NCBI GenBank assembly: GCA_003339415.1
Contig: PDHQ01000196.1
Location: forward strand, 1-57,126
Reading direction: 5' to 3'
Length of the DNA stretch: 57,126 bases
From: Ophiocordyceps camponoti-saundersi (nom. inval.)
Taxonomy: Eukaryota; Ascomycota; Sordariomycetes; Hypocreales; Ophiocordycipitaceae
Shown: piece after piece, positions 1 through 10,700 of the stretch
Position numbering within the stretch: position 1 is the stretch's first letter
How the letters are laid out: the number at the start of each line of letters is the position of its first letter
Program-made: the position numbers and the translations under genes
The notes under the pieces: generated by a model
What the model saw: the letters and a program-made list of their open reading frames with translations, nothing else
Databases searched by the model: none
Told to the model about the DNA's origin: nothing

Positions 1-520
1 ATTTTTAAACTATTTATTTATCTTTAATTAAGTATTAAAAATAAATATTAGTCTTTTTAGTACTTAGTATAGGGTAGTAAGTATAATATTTATTATCTTT
101 TTTAATAATTTATTTAAAAATAGAAAAAAAATATAATCTTATATTAAATAATATTATAAGTAATATAATTTTTAAGTATTATTAATATATAACTATTATA
201 TACTTATAATAAATTCTTAAAATACCTATTTTATTTCTATTAACATTTTTATAATAATTATAAAAAAATAGGTAAAATTATAAAGAAAGTAGTTTTAAGC
301 TATAATAAGATTTATCTATTTTTTAAAATTATTTTATATTATTATATAATTTATTAACGTTTTTTTCTTCTTAATATTTTTTAAAAATATATTTTAAAAA
401 AGTATTATCTTTAACCTTTTATTAAAAAAGAAGTAAAATAGCTAAAAATATAAAAAAAGTACTATTTAGAAGCGCTTTTAATAAGGTTTTTTTTAAAAAT
501 AGAAGAAAAAAAATTCACGC

Positions 521-694
521 TAGTGACTAATTTTTTAGTCTTTAGTTAGTCACTAACTGACTAAAGACTAAAAGTGACTAACTAAAATTAGTCACTATAA
601 GGACTTTAGTCAGTTAGGACTTTTTTTAGTCCCTAAAAATAAGGACTTTAGTTAGTCAGTCCGGACTGACTAAAAAAAGACTAAAAAGTCACTA
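521..694. mobile_element. MITE-like palindromic element
   Basis: About 174 bp built from repeated TTAGTCA-type motifs. The left end (TAGTGACTAATTTTTTAGTC, 521-540) is an imperfect inverted copy of the right end (roughly 675-694). Inside are an exact 22-bp palindrome at 652-673, centred on TCCGGA, and an 8-bp inverted pair at 574-581 and 588-595. Unlike its surroundings it keeps CA and TG dinucleotides. It has no coding capacity. I see no clear target-site duplication, so the exact ends are uncertain. It could also be part of a larger element's terminus. Confidence 0.55.
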
Positions 695-703
695 ACTAAT
701 TTT

Positions 704-718
704 AAACCCTAACCCCTA
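704..718 (-). repeat. short telomere-like repeat
   Basis: AACCCTAACCCC follows the palindromic element directly. It is about two copies of the TTAGGG telomere unit in minus orientation, with one deviation. It may be an old interstitial telomere trace or chance; similar motifs recur at 41968, 47829 and 49551. Confidence 0.4.
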
Positions 719-1639
719 GCCTCCTATTCGAAAAATTAAACCGCGCTAAAATCGATAGCTTTACCGCCTAGGATATTTTTATCTTCGTACGATATAACCC
801 GGCTAAGTATAGCTAGCTACGTATTTTCTATACGAGGCTTATATAAGAAATTAAGAATAGGATTATAAAGCTATATAAGAAGTTATAACTTATTATATAA
901 GGCTACGCTAATACCGATAAGGCTACCGTGCTTACTTAATCGCTTACGATTTTATAAATAAGCTAGAGACTAATCCTCGCTCTAAGCCCTTCTCTTATAT
1001 AGTCGTATAGTATATACGGAGAGCTACGCGATATTACCTAAGCGTATATATAATCGTATAACCGCCTAATAAGACCGATTTTCGCATAACTACCGAAGGA
1101 GATATAGGACCGCTTCCCGGAAGGTATTATTCTATATATCTATTATCCGCTATATAGAATAGTAAAATTAGGCGTTTACTAATTTAAGATATATTATAAG
1201 TATTACCGTATAAACTTAAAGATAATAACTTTAACGTATAACCCGTGCTTTCTCTTTATACTTACTAGCCCGGATTCCTTTAGCCTTATAGGAATATAAA
1301 CCGATAATACCCTCTCCTTTATCTCTCCCGCTTTCTCGGCCCTCGAGGAAGAATCCCTTAAGTAATAGAACCTTCGTGCGAAGCCGAAAATACGCCTTTC
1401 GCACGAGACGCCGATTAAATTTAATAGCGGATAAATTTCCCTTAAAGGCGATAGTATTCTCTTCGTATAAAAGGGATAAGCTAAGGTATTATAGGTTATC
1501 GACCCGGCTTAAGAAGATACTCTATAAGCGTACCTCTCGTAACGCGTATAAGGGGCGTATATCTCGTTAATTTACTAGCTTAAAGCAGCGTATAACCTCT
1601 CGGCCGCTACTTAAGTTTAGAAACCGACGAAGGAAAACT

Positions 1640-2215
1640 ATAACGCCCTAAACGCCCGCGTATAATAGTAGATTAAGAACGCTAACTAGGGACTATACTT
1701 TATTCCTCTTAACCTCCCCCGTACGAAGCTTTAGATTTTTACTAATAGCTTATTCGCGAATAATAAAAACCTATCTTTATAGATAGGATTTATAATCGTA
1801 TTAAGTAAAAAGGTAGCTTATACGAAGAACGAAGTCTCTATCTACGGTAATATCGTATACTAATCCTTAACGAAATATAAGAGAGTAACGCGTAACGTAC
1901 TTATAAGTAAATTATACGGTATCGTATAAGGAATCGATAATAGTATCGCCCTTAATACTACGCTTTAGAAGATTATACGTAGTCTCTCCCTGCCGGATAT
2001 CCCTCTTATACTTTATACGGACTTATACTCCCTTTACGACTATTTAGTTAAGCTTAGTAATATAAGGGAGAAGAGGCTTATAATCGATATTATAGCTTTA
2101 CGCAAATCGTACGAAAGAAAGGAAATTACTAAGATATTTTAGATCGATAGTAAAGATAACTTAGTAAACGCTATAATAAAGAAAGGCCCGAATAACGCTC
2201 TCGTATAACTAGTTA
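1640..2215 (+). mobile_element. Ty1/copia retrotransposon relic, RNase H region (RIP-inactivated)
   Basis: One plus-strand frame, interrupted by TAA/TAG codons, reads as the C-terminal RNase H part of a fungal Ty1/copia polyprotein. Recognisable pieces in order are LFANNKNLS, GFIIVLS, SIYGNIVY, KYKRVTR, LPDIPLIL, YSLYDYLVKL, REKRLIIDI, SYERKEI and KDNLVNAI. These match the family pattern of RNase H followed by the usual terminal motif. All interruptions sit where RIP would convert CAA/CAG/TGG codons. Reverse transcriptase, integrase and Gag should lie upstream, but I could not read them with confidence. No LTRs were located. The copy is clearly non-functional. Confidence 0.88.
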
Positions 2216-4210
2216 CGATAAATAAGATTATAATTAAAATAGAAGTAATTATCGAAAAACTCGCGCTACTATCGCCGCCCCCTAAGCTTATAAATTTAAC
2301 GCTATATAAAAAGAATAAAATAGCCGCCGCCCTTTACCTTATATCGCCTAATAATAGCGAGAACGGACCGCTAGTAATATAATAGGTTTATCGTTATTAT
2401 CGTTATTATCGTTATTATTTTTATTATCTTCCTTTTCTTCGTTAGAGTTATCGTCCGACTTATCCTCCTCCTCCCCGGCCCCCTCTTCTTCCTCCTTATT
2501 ATCGTCTTCTTCGTCTTTATCTTCTTCCTCGTCCTCGTTATCTTTATCGTTATCTTCTTCCTTATCCTCGTCTTTATCCTCGTTATTAAGCGACCGGAAG
2601 TAATTATAATACCGGCCCTTCGAATCCTAAACGTAAGGCCTATAAGCCCCGCCTTAATAGCTACGAATACGGCGGTAACTTAAGAATAAACCGCTATTAC
2701 GATAAAAGTAGCGATAGGCGTAGGGGCCCTACGCCGGGAACCGACCGGCCGACTAAATTATCACCGCCTAATAGTAGCTAAGGCGGCGTATAACCTTAAA
2801 GATAAGCTTAACAGCTATCTCTCCGGCGCGAAGGCGTAAAGCTACGTTATAAAGAGTCGCCGAAAGATAGCGACGTTCCTTATTCTACTATATAATTAGC
2901 TTATATTTACGAAGATACCTCGTATAAAGAGAATACGTATACTAATCGCTACTTAGAGGAACTTAGCGCGGATAGCGTCGTCGCTCCTAAGGGTAATAGT
3001 AACGGTCCCGTTAGAAAGGGGAAGGCGCCTAAAGATCGTAATAATAAATATAGTTATCGTATAATTTCTTATTTTTTTTCTTCTTATTCTTTATTATCGT
3101 ATAAGGAGATAGTAGCTATAATAATAACTAATAATAGTAATAGTTATAATAGTAATAATACTACTATAGCTATTACTATAAAGGATAAAAAAGGGAAGAA
3201 TCTTTCTTTTATACGAAAGGAAAAGGAAGGTATTTCTTATAGTCGGTAAGACTTACTAGCTATAAACGGTAGCCTGAAAATTTCTACTAACCGGCTACCT
3301 TCCTCGTACTCTCTCTCTCTTATACCTTCGGCTACGCGTACGAGTTTTGCTATATACGAAACCTTTAAGCCTTAAAATAATACTAATCTCGAGCGTACGA
3401 AGCCGATAAATTACTCTCTTAACGAGTAATCTTCTCTTACCTACCGTACGAATATCTCCCTATACGAGCAGACTTTATACGATACTCCGCACTATATAAT
3501 AGCTCTCGCTACGCGATAACCTTAACTATATAAGTAATATAACTACCTACTATTACCGAGCGCTTACTAAGGAAGCCGTATAGTATATTATAAAGAAAAA
3601 CTATAAGTATTAAGGTATCTTACGATACCTTAATAGCCTCGTATTATCCTTATAGCCTCGTCCCTTCGTACGGCCTTCCCGAGTTATAAGGAACCTTTAT
3701 ATAAGATCCTTCTAATCTTATAACTCCCTACTTTACTCTTTATATTCCTTACTATTACTTTATATATTCGATTAGGTATTTAGATAGCTACCCTCCCTAT
3801 ATATTATATACGAGAGGGTAATCGCGATAATATACTCCTTTTTAGGACCCCTACGTTACTAGTAATAGACAGCCCGTCTAATAATTATACCCTTTAGAAG
3901 GTAGGCACTACTTACCCGGCATAGAAGGCGGTATACGCAGCACTTACGGGGGTATATTAGAGGGCTAAGATAAGAGTAGGTTAGGCGTATATTTTTATTA
4001 TCCCTTAAGGCGTGCAGTTATTATAGTAACGGCTCCGTAACCTAGGAAACGGAATTCCTATTAGGAAAAAAGGCTATATCTAGGGCAATATATAGGATAT
4101 AGGAATAAAGGCTTATTTATAAGGGTATTACGGTATAAGAGGTAGATACGGATAGTCTTTATTATATATATAAAGATAACGATAATTCCCTCCGTTTTAG
4201 GAGGGTAAGC

Positions 4211-5338
4211 ATATTAATTAATGCAATTTGCACGCCTCCTCCTTGTCTGATAGTGATATAGTATTTAGGTACGGAAGAAGTAACGAACTAAAAGCACCCT
4301 CTCTCAGGCAAACAGCATTCCTCGAGCTTGAGCCCGCCGCTTAGCTTTTACCCCCTTTGCCTAGGTACCCGTAGTCAGTTAGAGATGAGATCAAGGTTAT
4401 AATACCTACCTATATGCATCTATAAGACAACGGCTTAACTACCTATACATACTGACATATGCGTAGCTACACATGTATGTATGTATCCTAGAATCGGCGT
4501 CTCCCATTCCCTTTCATCTCTCTAACCTCTCCATACCTACCTATTCTTCCTCCTCTTCCTCTTCTTCTTCCTCTCTCTCTCTCCTGTTAAAAGAGTAAAG
4601 AGACAAAAGAGCACGCGCCCCCCCCCATTTTCCTTGCCGGTTATATCCTCCTTGCATCAGTCCGTCTCAAACCTAATTCCCGGTCACGTGACCCATCGAG
4701 ACGCATCCGTCCATTCCAACATGCATGATTACTATTAGTATAACAAAATGCTTCGGTTAATTGATTGGCTTGTCCAAACTCCGTACAGACGATAGCTACA
4801 CCTACATGTACAACCATCTATCCATCCATCCATCCATCTATCCATCCTTTCGCCGCACATGACTTTATATGCACACAACACCTTACATAGTATCCGTACG
4901 GATTACATACCTACATACATAGTAACAGCCAACATACCACATCACAGCTCAATCTTCTCTCCGCCTCTATCCGCACCTCATTCTAACAATCAAATCACTA
5001 CCAACTACAAGACTGCCTCATCTCATAAAAAAGCTACGAATAAAAGACCCCTTTTCTCATTAAAAAAAAGACAACGTAGCAAAATTAAGGAATCAAAGCG
5101 TGCCATCATCCACTAGGATATTCCCTCCCCCCTTTCAACGCCTCCCATTAGAGAAGAAGAAGAAATATCAAATAAGAAAGAAAGGAGACAGAGAGGGGAA
5201 AAAAAAGAGGAGAAAGGAACAGGGAAGAAGGGAGAAAAGAAAAGAACAAAAAAGAGAAAAAAAAGGACAACATCATAAGTCCGTCTGAGCCTCGTCGTTA
5301 AAGCCCAGTCCCATCATCCACTTCCATCCGCAAGTGAT
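4211..5338. other. intergenic region downstream of NTO1-like gene
   Basis: Ordinary base composition returns here. It contains a (CATC)n microsatellite near 4816-4848, a poly-C run near 4620 and a purine-rich stretch (5150-5270, GAAAAG-like) just beyond the stop codon of the minus-strand gene at 5339. No supported gene. Confidence 0.6.
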
Positions 5339-8300
5339 TCACCGTCTCCGGGCAGAAGCCCTCCGCTTCTTCACCCTCCCGCTAGCCCTCCCCTTACTGC
5401 CGCTGTCGTGAAGACCAGTAGATGCGGTAGCAGCTGCGGTGTCGGCGGCGGCGGCGGCAGCAGTAGCAGCCGTCTCGCTCTCCAGTGCCGCGGCCGCCGC
5501 AACCACGTCCACCACGTCCGCCCCGAGACCCCTAAGCTCCTCGTCGTCAAGGTCGGTGAGATCTTCGCTGAGCATCCGGACCGCGTCCCGGCCCGCCCAG
5601 TGCTCCCCTAAAATCGACGTCCCGACCGGCTGCATGGCCTTGAGGTACCAAAGGATGCCCCCCTCGGCCAGCGGGTCGCCGGGCTCCTTGCCAAAGCTTC
5701 CGTTGGACTGTGGCGGTGTTGGCGGCCCTGTTGCTGTTTGCCGGCTCATGGGCACGAAACCGTCACTTTCCGGCGGCGTCTCCGATGTGCCGTTCAGGCT
5801 GCCGCTCGCCGCCGCCACCGCGGCCCCCCGTCCCGTCCTGCGCATCGTCTCCGGACCACCCCGGTTGACGACACCGAGCCCAGACGTCTTGACCTCGATA
5901 TTATCGCCGTTCCTGTTCTCGTCGTTGTCCGCCTCGACCGCGTCCATGGCCTCGCCGTCGCCTCCCCTCGTGCCGCTCTTGACCGTAATCTCCGACGCGT
6001 CCACCATAATCGTGTCCTCGTCCTCTTCTTCCCCGCCCTCGAGCTTCACTGGAGCGCCGACCGGCGCTCGCGTCGCCTCGATGCTCGCGTCCATCAGCGC
6101 CTCGAGCTCCTTCTGCAGATTGTCAAAGGGCTTGTTCGAAATCTCCGACTCGGCTCGCAGCGCCGTTTCCAGGTACGGCTGCACTGCCTTGAGGATACGC
6201 TTGCCCAGCTTGCGGCGCTCGCGTATGTCCGAGAAGACGTTCCGAGCTGGTGCCGCATCCGCCGCCTCGAACCGCTGTTCGGGCACCTCCTCCGTCGCCG
6301 GCGGCGAGGCGATGCCTCCGCAGATGACGTCTCCGAGATCCTGAGCGAAGCACAGCGCCGATACGTAGAACCGCTGCTCGATTCGGCTTTGCAGCTTTGC
6401 CAGCCCGTCGGCAAAGAGATTCTTATCCAGCCTGGAGTACAGGACAGGAAGAGAGAGAAAAAGGGGGCAAAAAAGAGTCAGCCTTTGTCCTTCAGAGAGG
6501 GGAGAAAGGGGTGGTGTGGATGGGCGAGGCCACGCACGATGTCGCTTTCTCAATGGCCGGAGGCAGCAGCTGGGCCACCGGAAAATAACACTCGTCCACA
6601 AAGTCCTGCTCGAGCTCGACAGCGTCCACCTTGATCTGCTCACGCTGCACCACGTCGTCGGCCAGAGTCTTAAGCTGGGCGAGGTCTCGGATGATGCCCT
6701 CGGCGAACTCGATGCGTCTCGCCAGTCGCGCCCTGCCTCCGGGCCCCATCGAAGCGAAGCTGCGACGCGTCAGCTCCATCGAGGAAAACGTCTCCATCTG
6801 CAGCTGCAGCCGCTTGAGAAGGGCGGCGCCCCTACGCGCCTCCCGCTTCAGCGTCCAGTAACGGCATGCCTCGCTCAGAAAGTCCTTGCGTTTCCGGAAG
6901 GGAAACCGCTGGATAGAGGCTTCGACGGTGTCGAAGACGGCCTGCGGGATGATGGGGGCTCCGGACGGCAGCTTCCACAGATTCTTCGGCGCCTGGCCGC
7001 CTTTCCTCTTGTCGCCCAGCACGGCCGAGTTCTTGGCTCCCGTCATCTGAGACTCGTCGGGCGGATGCTCGGTGATGGCGTTGCGATGCTGCGCCGCGAT
7101 GACGCTGGCCATGGCCTGGTTGTCGGCCCAGATGCGACCCCTCATGTTCCGCTTGTAAAACTTCTTGGCCAGCCGCGTCGCCTGGTGAACCCCGTTCTCT
7201 TGCTCGTAGTCCGGAGGGCAGTGCTTGTCGCAGAATGCCTTGAGCACCATGCCGCCGTCGAGGACGGCGAGAGCGCCCTGGCTCGTCTTCATCTTAAGGA
7301 AGAGCCGAGCTCTGCGGGCGCAGGTGACGTGGAAGGCCTGGTAGCAATTCTTATTGCCGCACTGGATGCAGGCGCCCATCTTCTGGTGGCAAATGTAGCA
7401 CGACAGCTTCCACCGCGTCTTGGGCACCTTTTCCACGTCCATGACGGGCTCCATGAAGGTGTGATTGCCAAGCGAGACCTCGGGAATCCACATGGCGCAG
7501 AGCAAATGTGCCCACTTGGACGAGTTGGTCTGCTTGAAGGCGCCGTCGGTGTTGGGGCAGAAGATGCAAGTCTGGGAGGACCAGAAGAGATGGTCGGTCA
7601 GCGAGGGATCATGGGGGCACAAGAGAAAAAAATGAGAGAGATGGGAACATGGGAGACCAACCGGCACGCCACGACCGCATAGCTGGCACTTTCTGCAGAG
7701 CCACTGGCCTTCCGGGATGAAGGGCACGCCGTAGCATTCTTGATGGACGGCCAGGTTACAGCCGTCGCAAAAGACGATGGCATTCGTGTTCTCGCAATCA
7801 CCGTCGTCGCAGACGGCGCACTTGCTGTCAGGCTCCTCGCCCGAATGCGTCTCGCCGTTGACGGCGGCGTCGGAGCTGGACCGCGGTCGGTGCGTCTGTG
7901 GTGGCTTCGGATTTGGCTTAGGAATCCGCTTCTCCAGGCCGTGCCACTCCTTTTCGATCTTGGTCATGGTGATCTCAAAGACCTCCCGGGTGATAGTTTC
8001 GAGCTCGTTTTGCTTGCGATGGCCGTTGTACTGCTCGAGCCACATGTCGTCCTGCTCGTCCATGTCGTACTCGACGCGTCCCAGACGCGATTGAGGCGTG
8101 TGGTCGTCAGTCTTTGCCGCCGGCGACGGGTCTAGCTCGTCCTCGGCGTTACCGTCGACGGCCTTGATGAGCGTGGCGCTGGGTCGGATGAAATGATCGC
8201 TCTCTTGATAGCCGACGTTACTCATCGACTTGTCGACGTAGCGCGCCTGGCCAAATGTCTTGCTCTCGAAGAGCTCTATGCGGTTCGTCTTGCGATACGA

Positions 8301-9113
8301 CGGCAGCTTGAGATCGAGCCGCTCCTTGGGCGTTTGGCTCTGAATCGGCAGGATCTTTGGCGTCTTGGGCGTGTCGATGGGTCGGGTACCATAGAAGCTG
8401 ACGACGTCGCGGGCCTGTCGCCGGGGTCGTCTCGAAGGCGTGCCGTTGGGGCCGTCGCACGGCATCGAGTCCGCATTTTCCTGCGGCATGGGCGTGTTGT
8501 CGGCGGACGACGGCTTGGCCTGCCGCGAGGGCGTGACGGAGCCGTTGGCCAGGGGAGTGCCCGGGGTCTGGGCGGCCGGCGTGGCGGGGGTCAAGTGCGA
8601 AGCGCCGTCGACCTCGTCGGCGAGGAAAACGACAAAGGGTCTTTCGATATCGAGGTTGGGATGAAACTCCTCCCAGCCGCGTTCCTCGCGGGGCTTGTAA
8701 TCTTCGGCCTGCTTGACGGAGGCGGCCATGGCGGCGGCGGCCGAGCCCCATCGCACGTCGACCATGTCGGCACTGGCAGCGGCACGAGTGCGCGTGCTCC
8801 TTTCGCGTCGAGCAAGGGCCGATGGCGAATTCGGTCCTCCTCCGCCACCGCCTCCTCCCACTCCATCATTGGAACGGTCGCGCGTTATAGGCCTCCCTGG
8901 CCGCGACAGGCCCGAAGGGTCGGTGGAAGGCTCGACGAAGTGACCGCCGCCTCCGGGACCGCCAGGCACGTAGCGACGCCTCTTAGGCGGCGGCTCGGCA
9001 TTGGCGAGGGCGGCGGCCTGCCTCGCCGCGCGCGCGGCGTTTGTGGATCCAGGCGGGCGGCCACGGCGACGGCCAGTGGGGGTGCGTCGAGGCGTGGGCG
9101 ACGCTGGGGCCAT
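5339..9113 (-). CDS. NTO1: NTO1-like PHD-finger protein (NuA3 histone acetyltransferase subunit)
   Basis: Predicted 1192-residue nuclear chromatin protein. Exons on the minus strand: 9113-7662, 7571-6538 and 6431-5339. Introns are 90 and 106 bp with GT-AG ends, and the joined frame closes exactly. Order of domains: a basic, low-complexity N-terminus with an AT-hook-like GRRRGRPPG; an EPL1 (enhancer of polycomb-like) region about 278-365; a C4HC3 PHD finger about 429-476 (CAVCDDGDC, FCDGCNLAVHQECYG); and an extended PHD zinc knuckle and finger about 480-620 (CIFCPNTDGAFKQT, WAHLLCAMWIPE). The C-terminus is acidic, then Ala-rich. This is the BRPF/Jade/Nto1 architecture without a bromodomain, as in yeast Nto1, which tethers the Sas3 acetyltransferase to methylated histone H3. 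The first intron falls between the PHD finger and the knuckle and is in frame without a stop, so retention would insert 30 residues. Confidence 0.88.
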
Positions 9114-10700
9114 GAATGCCGACGCGACGCGCAGCCTGATGAGGGCCGACGGTGGTGAACTTGCGAGGTCGAGTAGCGAGTCGTTGTCGGAGTCGTCGTT
9201 GGTTGGTCAGCGTCCCTCGACACGGGGTCCACGGGCATCTGCTGACAGGCCCTTGGCGATAGGCTGAGAGGGATCGCTGTTCGGTGCTTGGATTGAGGAC
9301 TGCGGTTGAAGGCTGATTCGACGAAGGTCGCCAGGATTTGTTGGCGGAGTGCGTGACGTCGGTCTCGAAAGGGGGGGGGGGGGGGGGGAAAAAACAGGCG
9401 CGTGGGAGCCGCTTGTGCACGGACCAACGCACCCTGGTAGCAGCTGCCACCCCCAAAGGGGACAGAACAGGCCAAAGAATCTGCTCTGCTGACTCAGCAG
9501 GCGATCCGGGGAAGAGGCTGAACCTTGCCGATATTATGGACGGAACTGCTTTTTGTTTGCCGTCTTTCTTTCAGCTCACCCATCCATGCTACCCATCAAC
9601 ATGGTAGGTAAGCTGGTAGGCGTCTAGGAAGCTATCGTGCTATATAACTTGGAGTGTTGGTAAAGCCGGTTGAGCTCTATGTAAATATGCTCACCAACAC
9701 TGTCTACGAACCCACCCTCCTCATTTCACCTTGTTCTCCCCCCCGAACGCAACCCTCCCCGTGCTCTGTTTCTTCATCAGCCCGGTCGGCCCCGTCCCTG
9801 AACCATGCTTTTTTGCCGCTCCGTGCCGAAAATCTTTATACTAGTTCGGATGGTATCCCTATGCATGCACAGTTTGCCCACATACCACCTACACTCACGA
9901 CGTAAGCGGCAAGCGCCAGATCCGCTGCATGGCTCATACCTGCCTACCTGCCTACCTACCTACCTACCTACCTACTCATGGATCTCTGCTGAGACGGTGT
10001 CCGCGGCCCGCATGTATTAGACACATCTGCGCTACTTGACACCATCTACCCGGCGTAAGGAGGCACGTAGGAGGGCCGAGCAAGCTTCTTTAACCGAGAC
10101 TCTCGTTCTTTATGCGTGCCGAAATCGCACACGCCGCAACTGGCAAAAACAACCAGAAGCCGGTATCTTCCGTTCCACCGCCGGCGACAATGCCTTCTCT
10201 AATAAAGACAAAATAGAAAGTAAAGCACATAATACAGAGCCTCTCCTCCAGCCTAGTTCCATATGACGAGCATCTCCGCGTGCGCCTGATTTGCCCGATA
10301 CGATACCATTCGTACCGGGCCGAGAGAGGGGATGGGGGAAAAGATGCGTGTTGAAAGCGCGAAACCGAAACGCCTTCATCGCTATGCCATCCGTCATTCA
10401 TCACCCTGGCCAACGTCATGAGCGACCAAGTAGGTAGGTAGGTGGTAGGTAGGTAGCCATCGGCCGGCTCAAGAAACGTTGTTCAGCCGGTCGGAGAGGG
10501 AGCGAGGATTGCTCTTTCAACCCGGCTTCTCAGAAACCAGTTTTATAAGTTGGCCTTGCTCGAAAGACGGGGACATGAAAAGGAGGTGTAGGGGTATCAT
10601 CCGGGGTATCAACACCTCATCGGGGGAGCCCTCAAGTGAGAGGGAAGTAGAAGAAGTAGAAGAAGTAGAAGAAGAAGAAGAAGAAGAAATATATACAGCC
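9114..10700. other. intergenic: NTO1 promoter side and LRR gene 3' side
   Basis: No gene seen. Contains an 18-base G run (9371-9388), CCTA microsatellites at about 9937-9975, a GTAG repeat near 10430-10456 and a GAA/GTAGAA repeat (about 10645-10688) just 3' of the LRR gene stop codon. Confidence 0.55.

Larger units (their letters stand above)
1..4210. repeat. RIP-mutated AT-rich repeat island
   Basis: The stretch is A/T rich and nearly devoid of CA and TG dinucleotides while CG, CC and GC remain. Counting 1921-2220, I find one CA and one TG in 300 bases. Stop codons (TAA, TAG) stand where CAA/CAG codons would be expected. This is the known footprint of fungal repeat-induced point mutation, in which CpA becomes TpA on both strands. 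Depletion is strong up to about 3860 and fades by about 4210, where ordinary composition resumes. Positions 1-520 are almost pure A/T with no readable content. Positions 2240-3860 hold degraded coding-like sequence that I cannot identify. Confidence 0.92.

Noticed and set aside
1376..1570. 64-codon frame in the RIP island
   Set aside because: Random open stretch in mutated retrotransposon sequence; neighbouring frames show the same degraded composition.
5100..5288. Lys/Glu/Arg-rich small frame
   Set aside because: Product of a purine-rich tract with no start context or homology signal.
5439..6634. Plus-strand frames of about 300 codons over the NTO1-like C-terminus
   Set aside because: Low-complexity Ser/Ala and Arg/Leu shadows of the acidic, Ala-rich minus-strand coding sequence.
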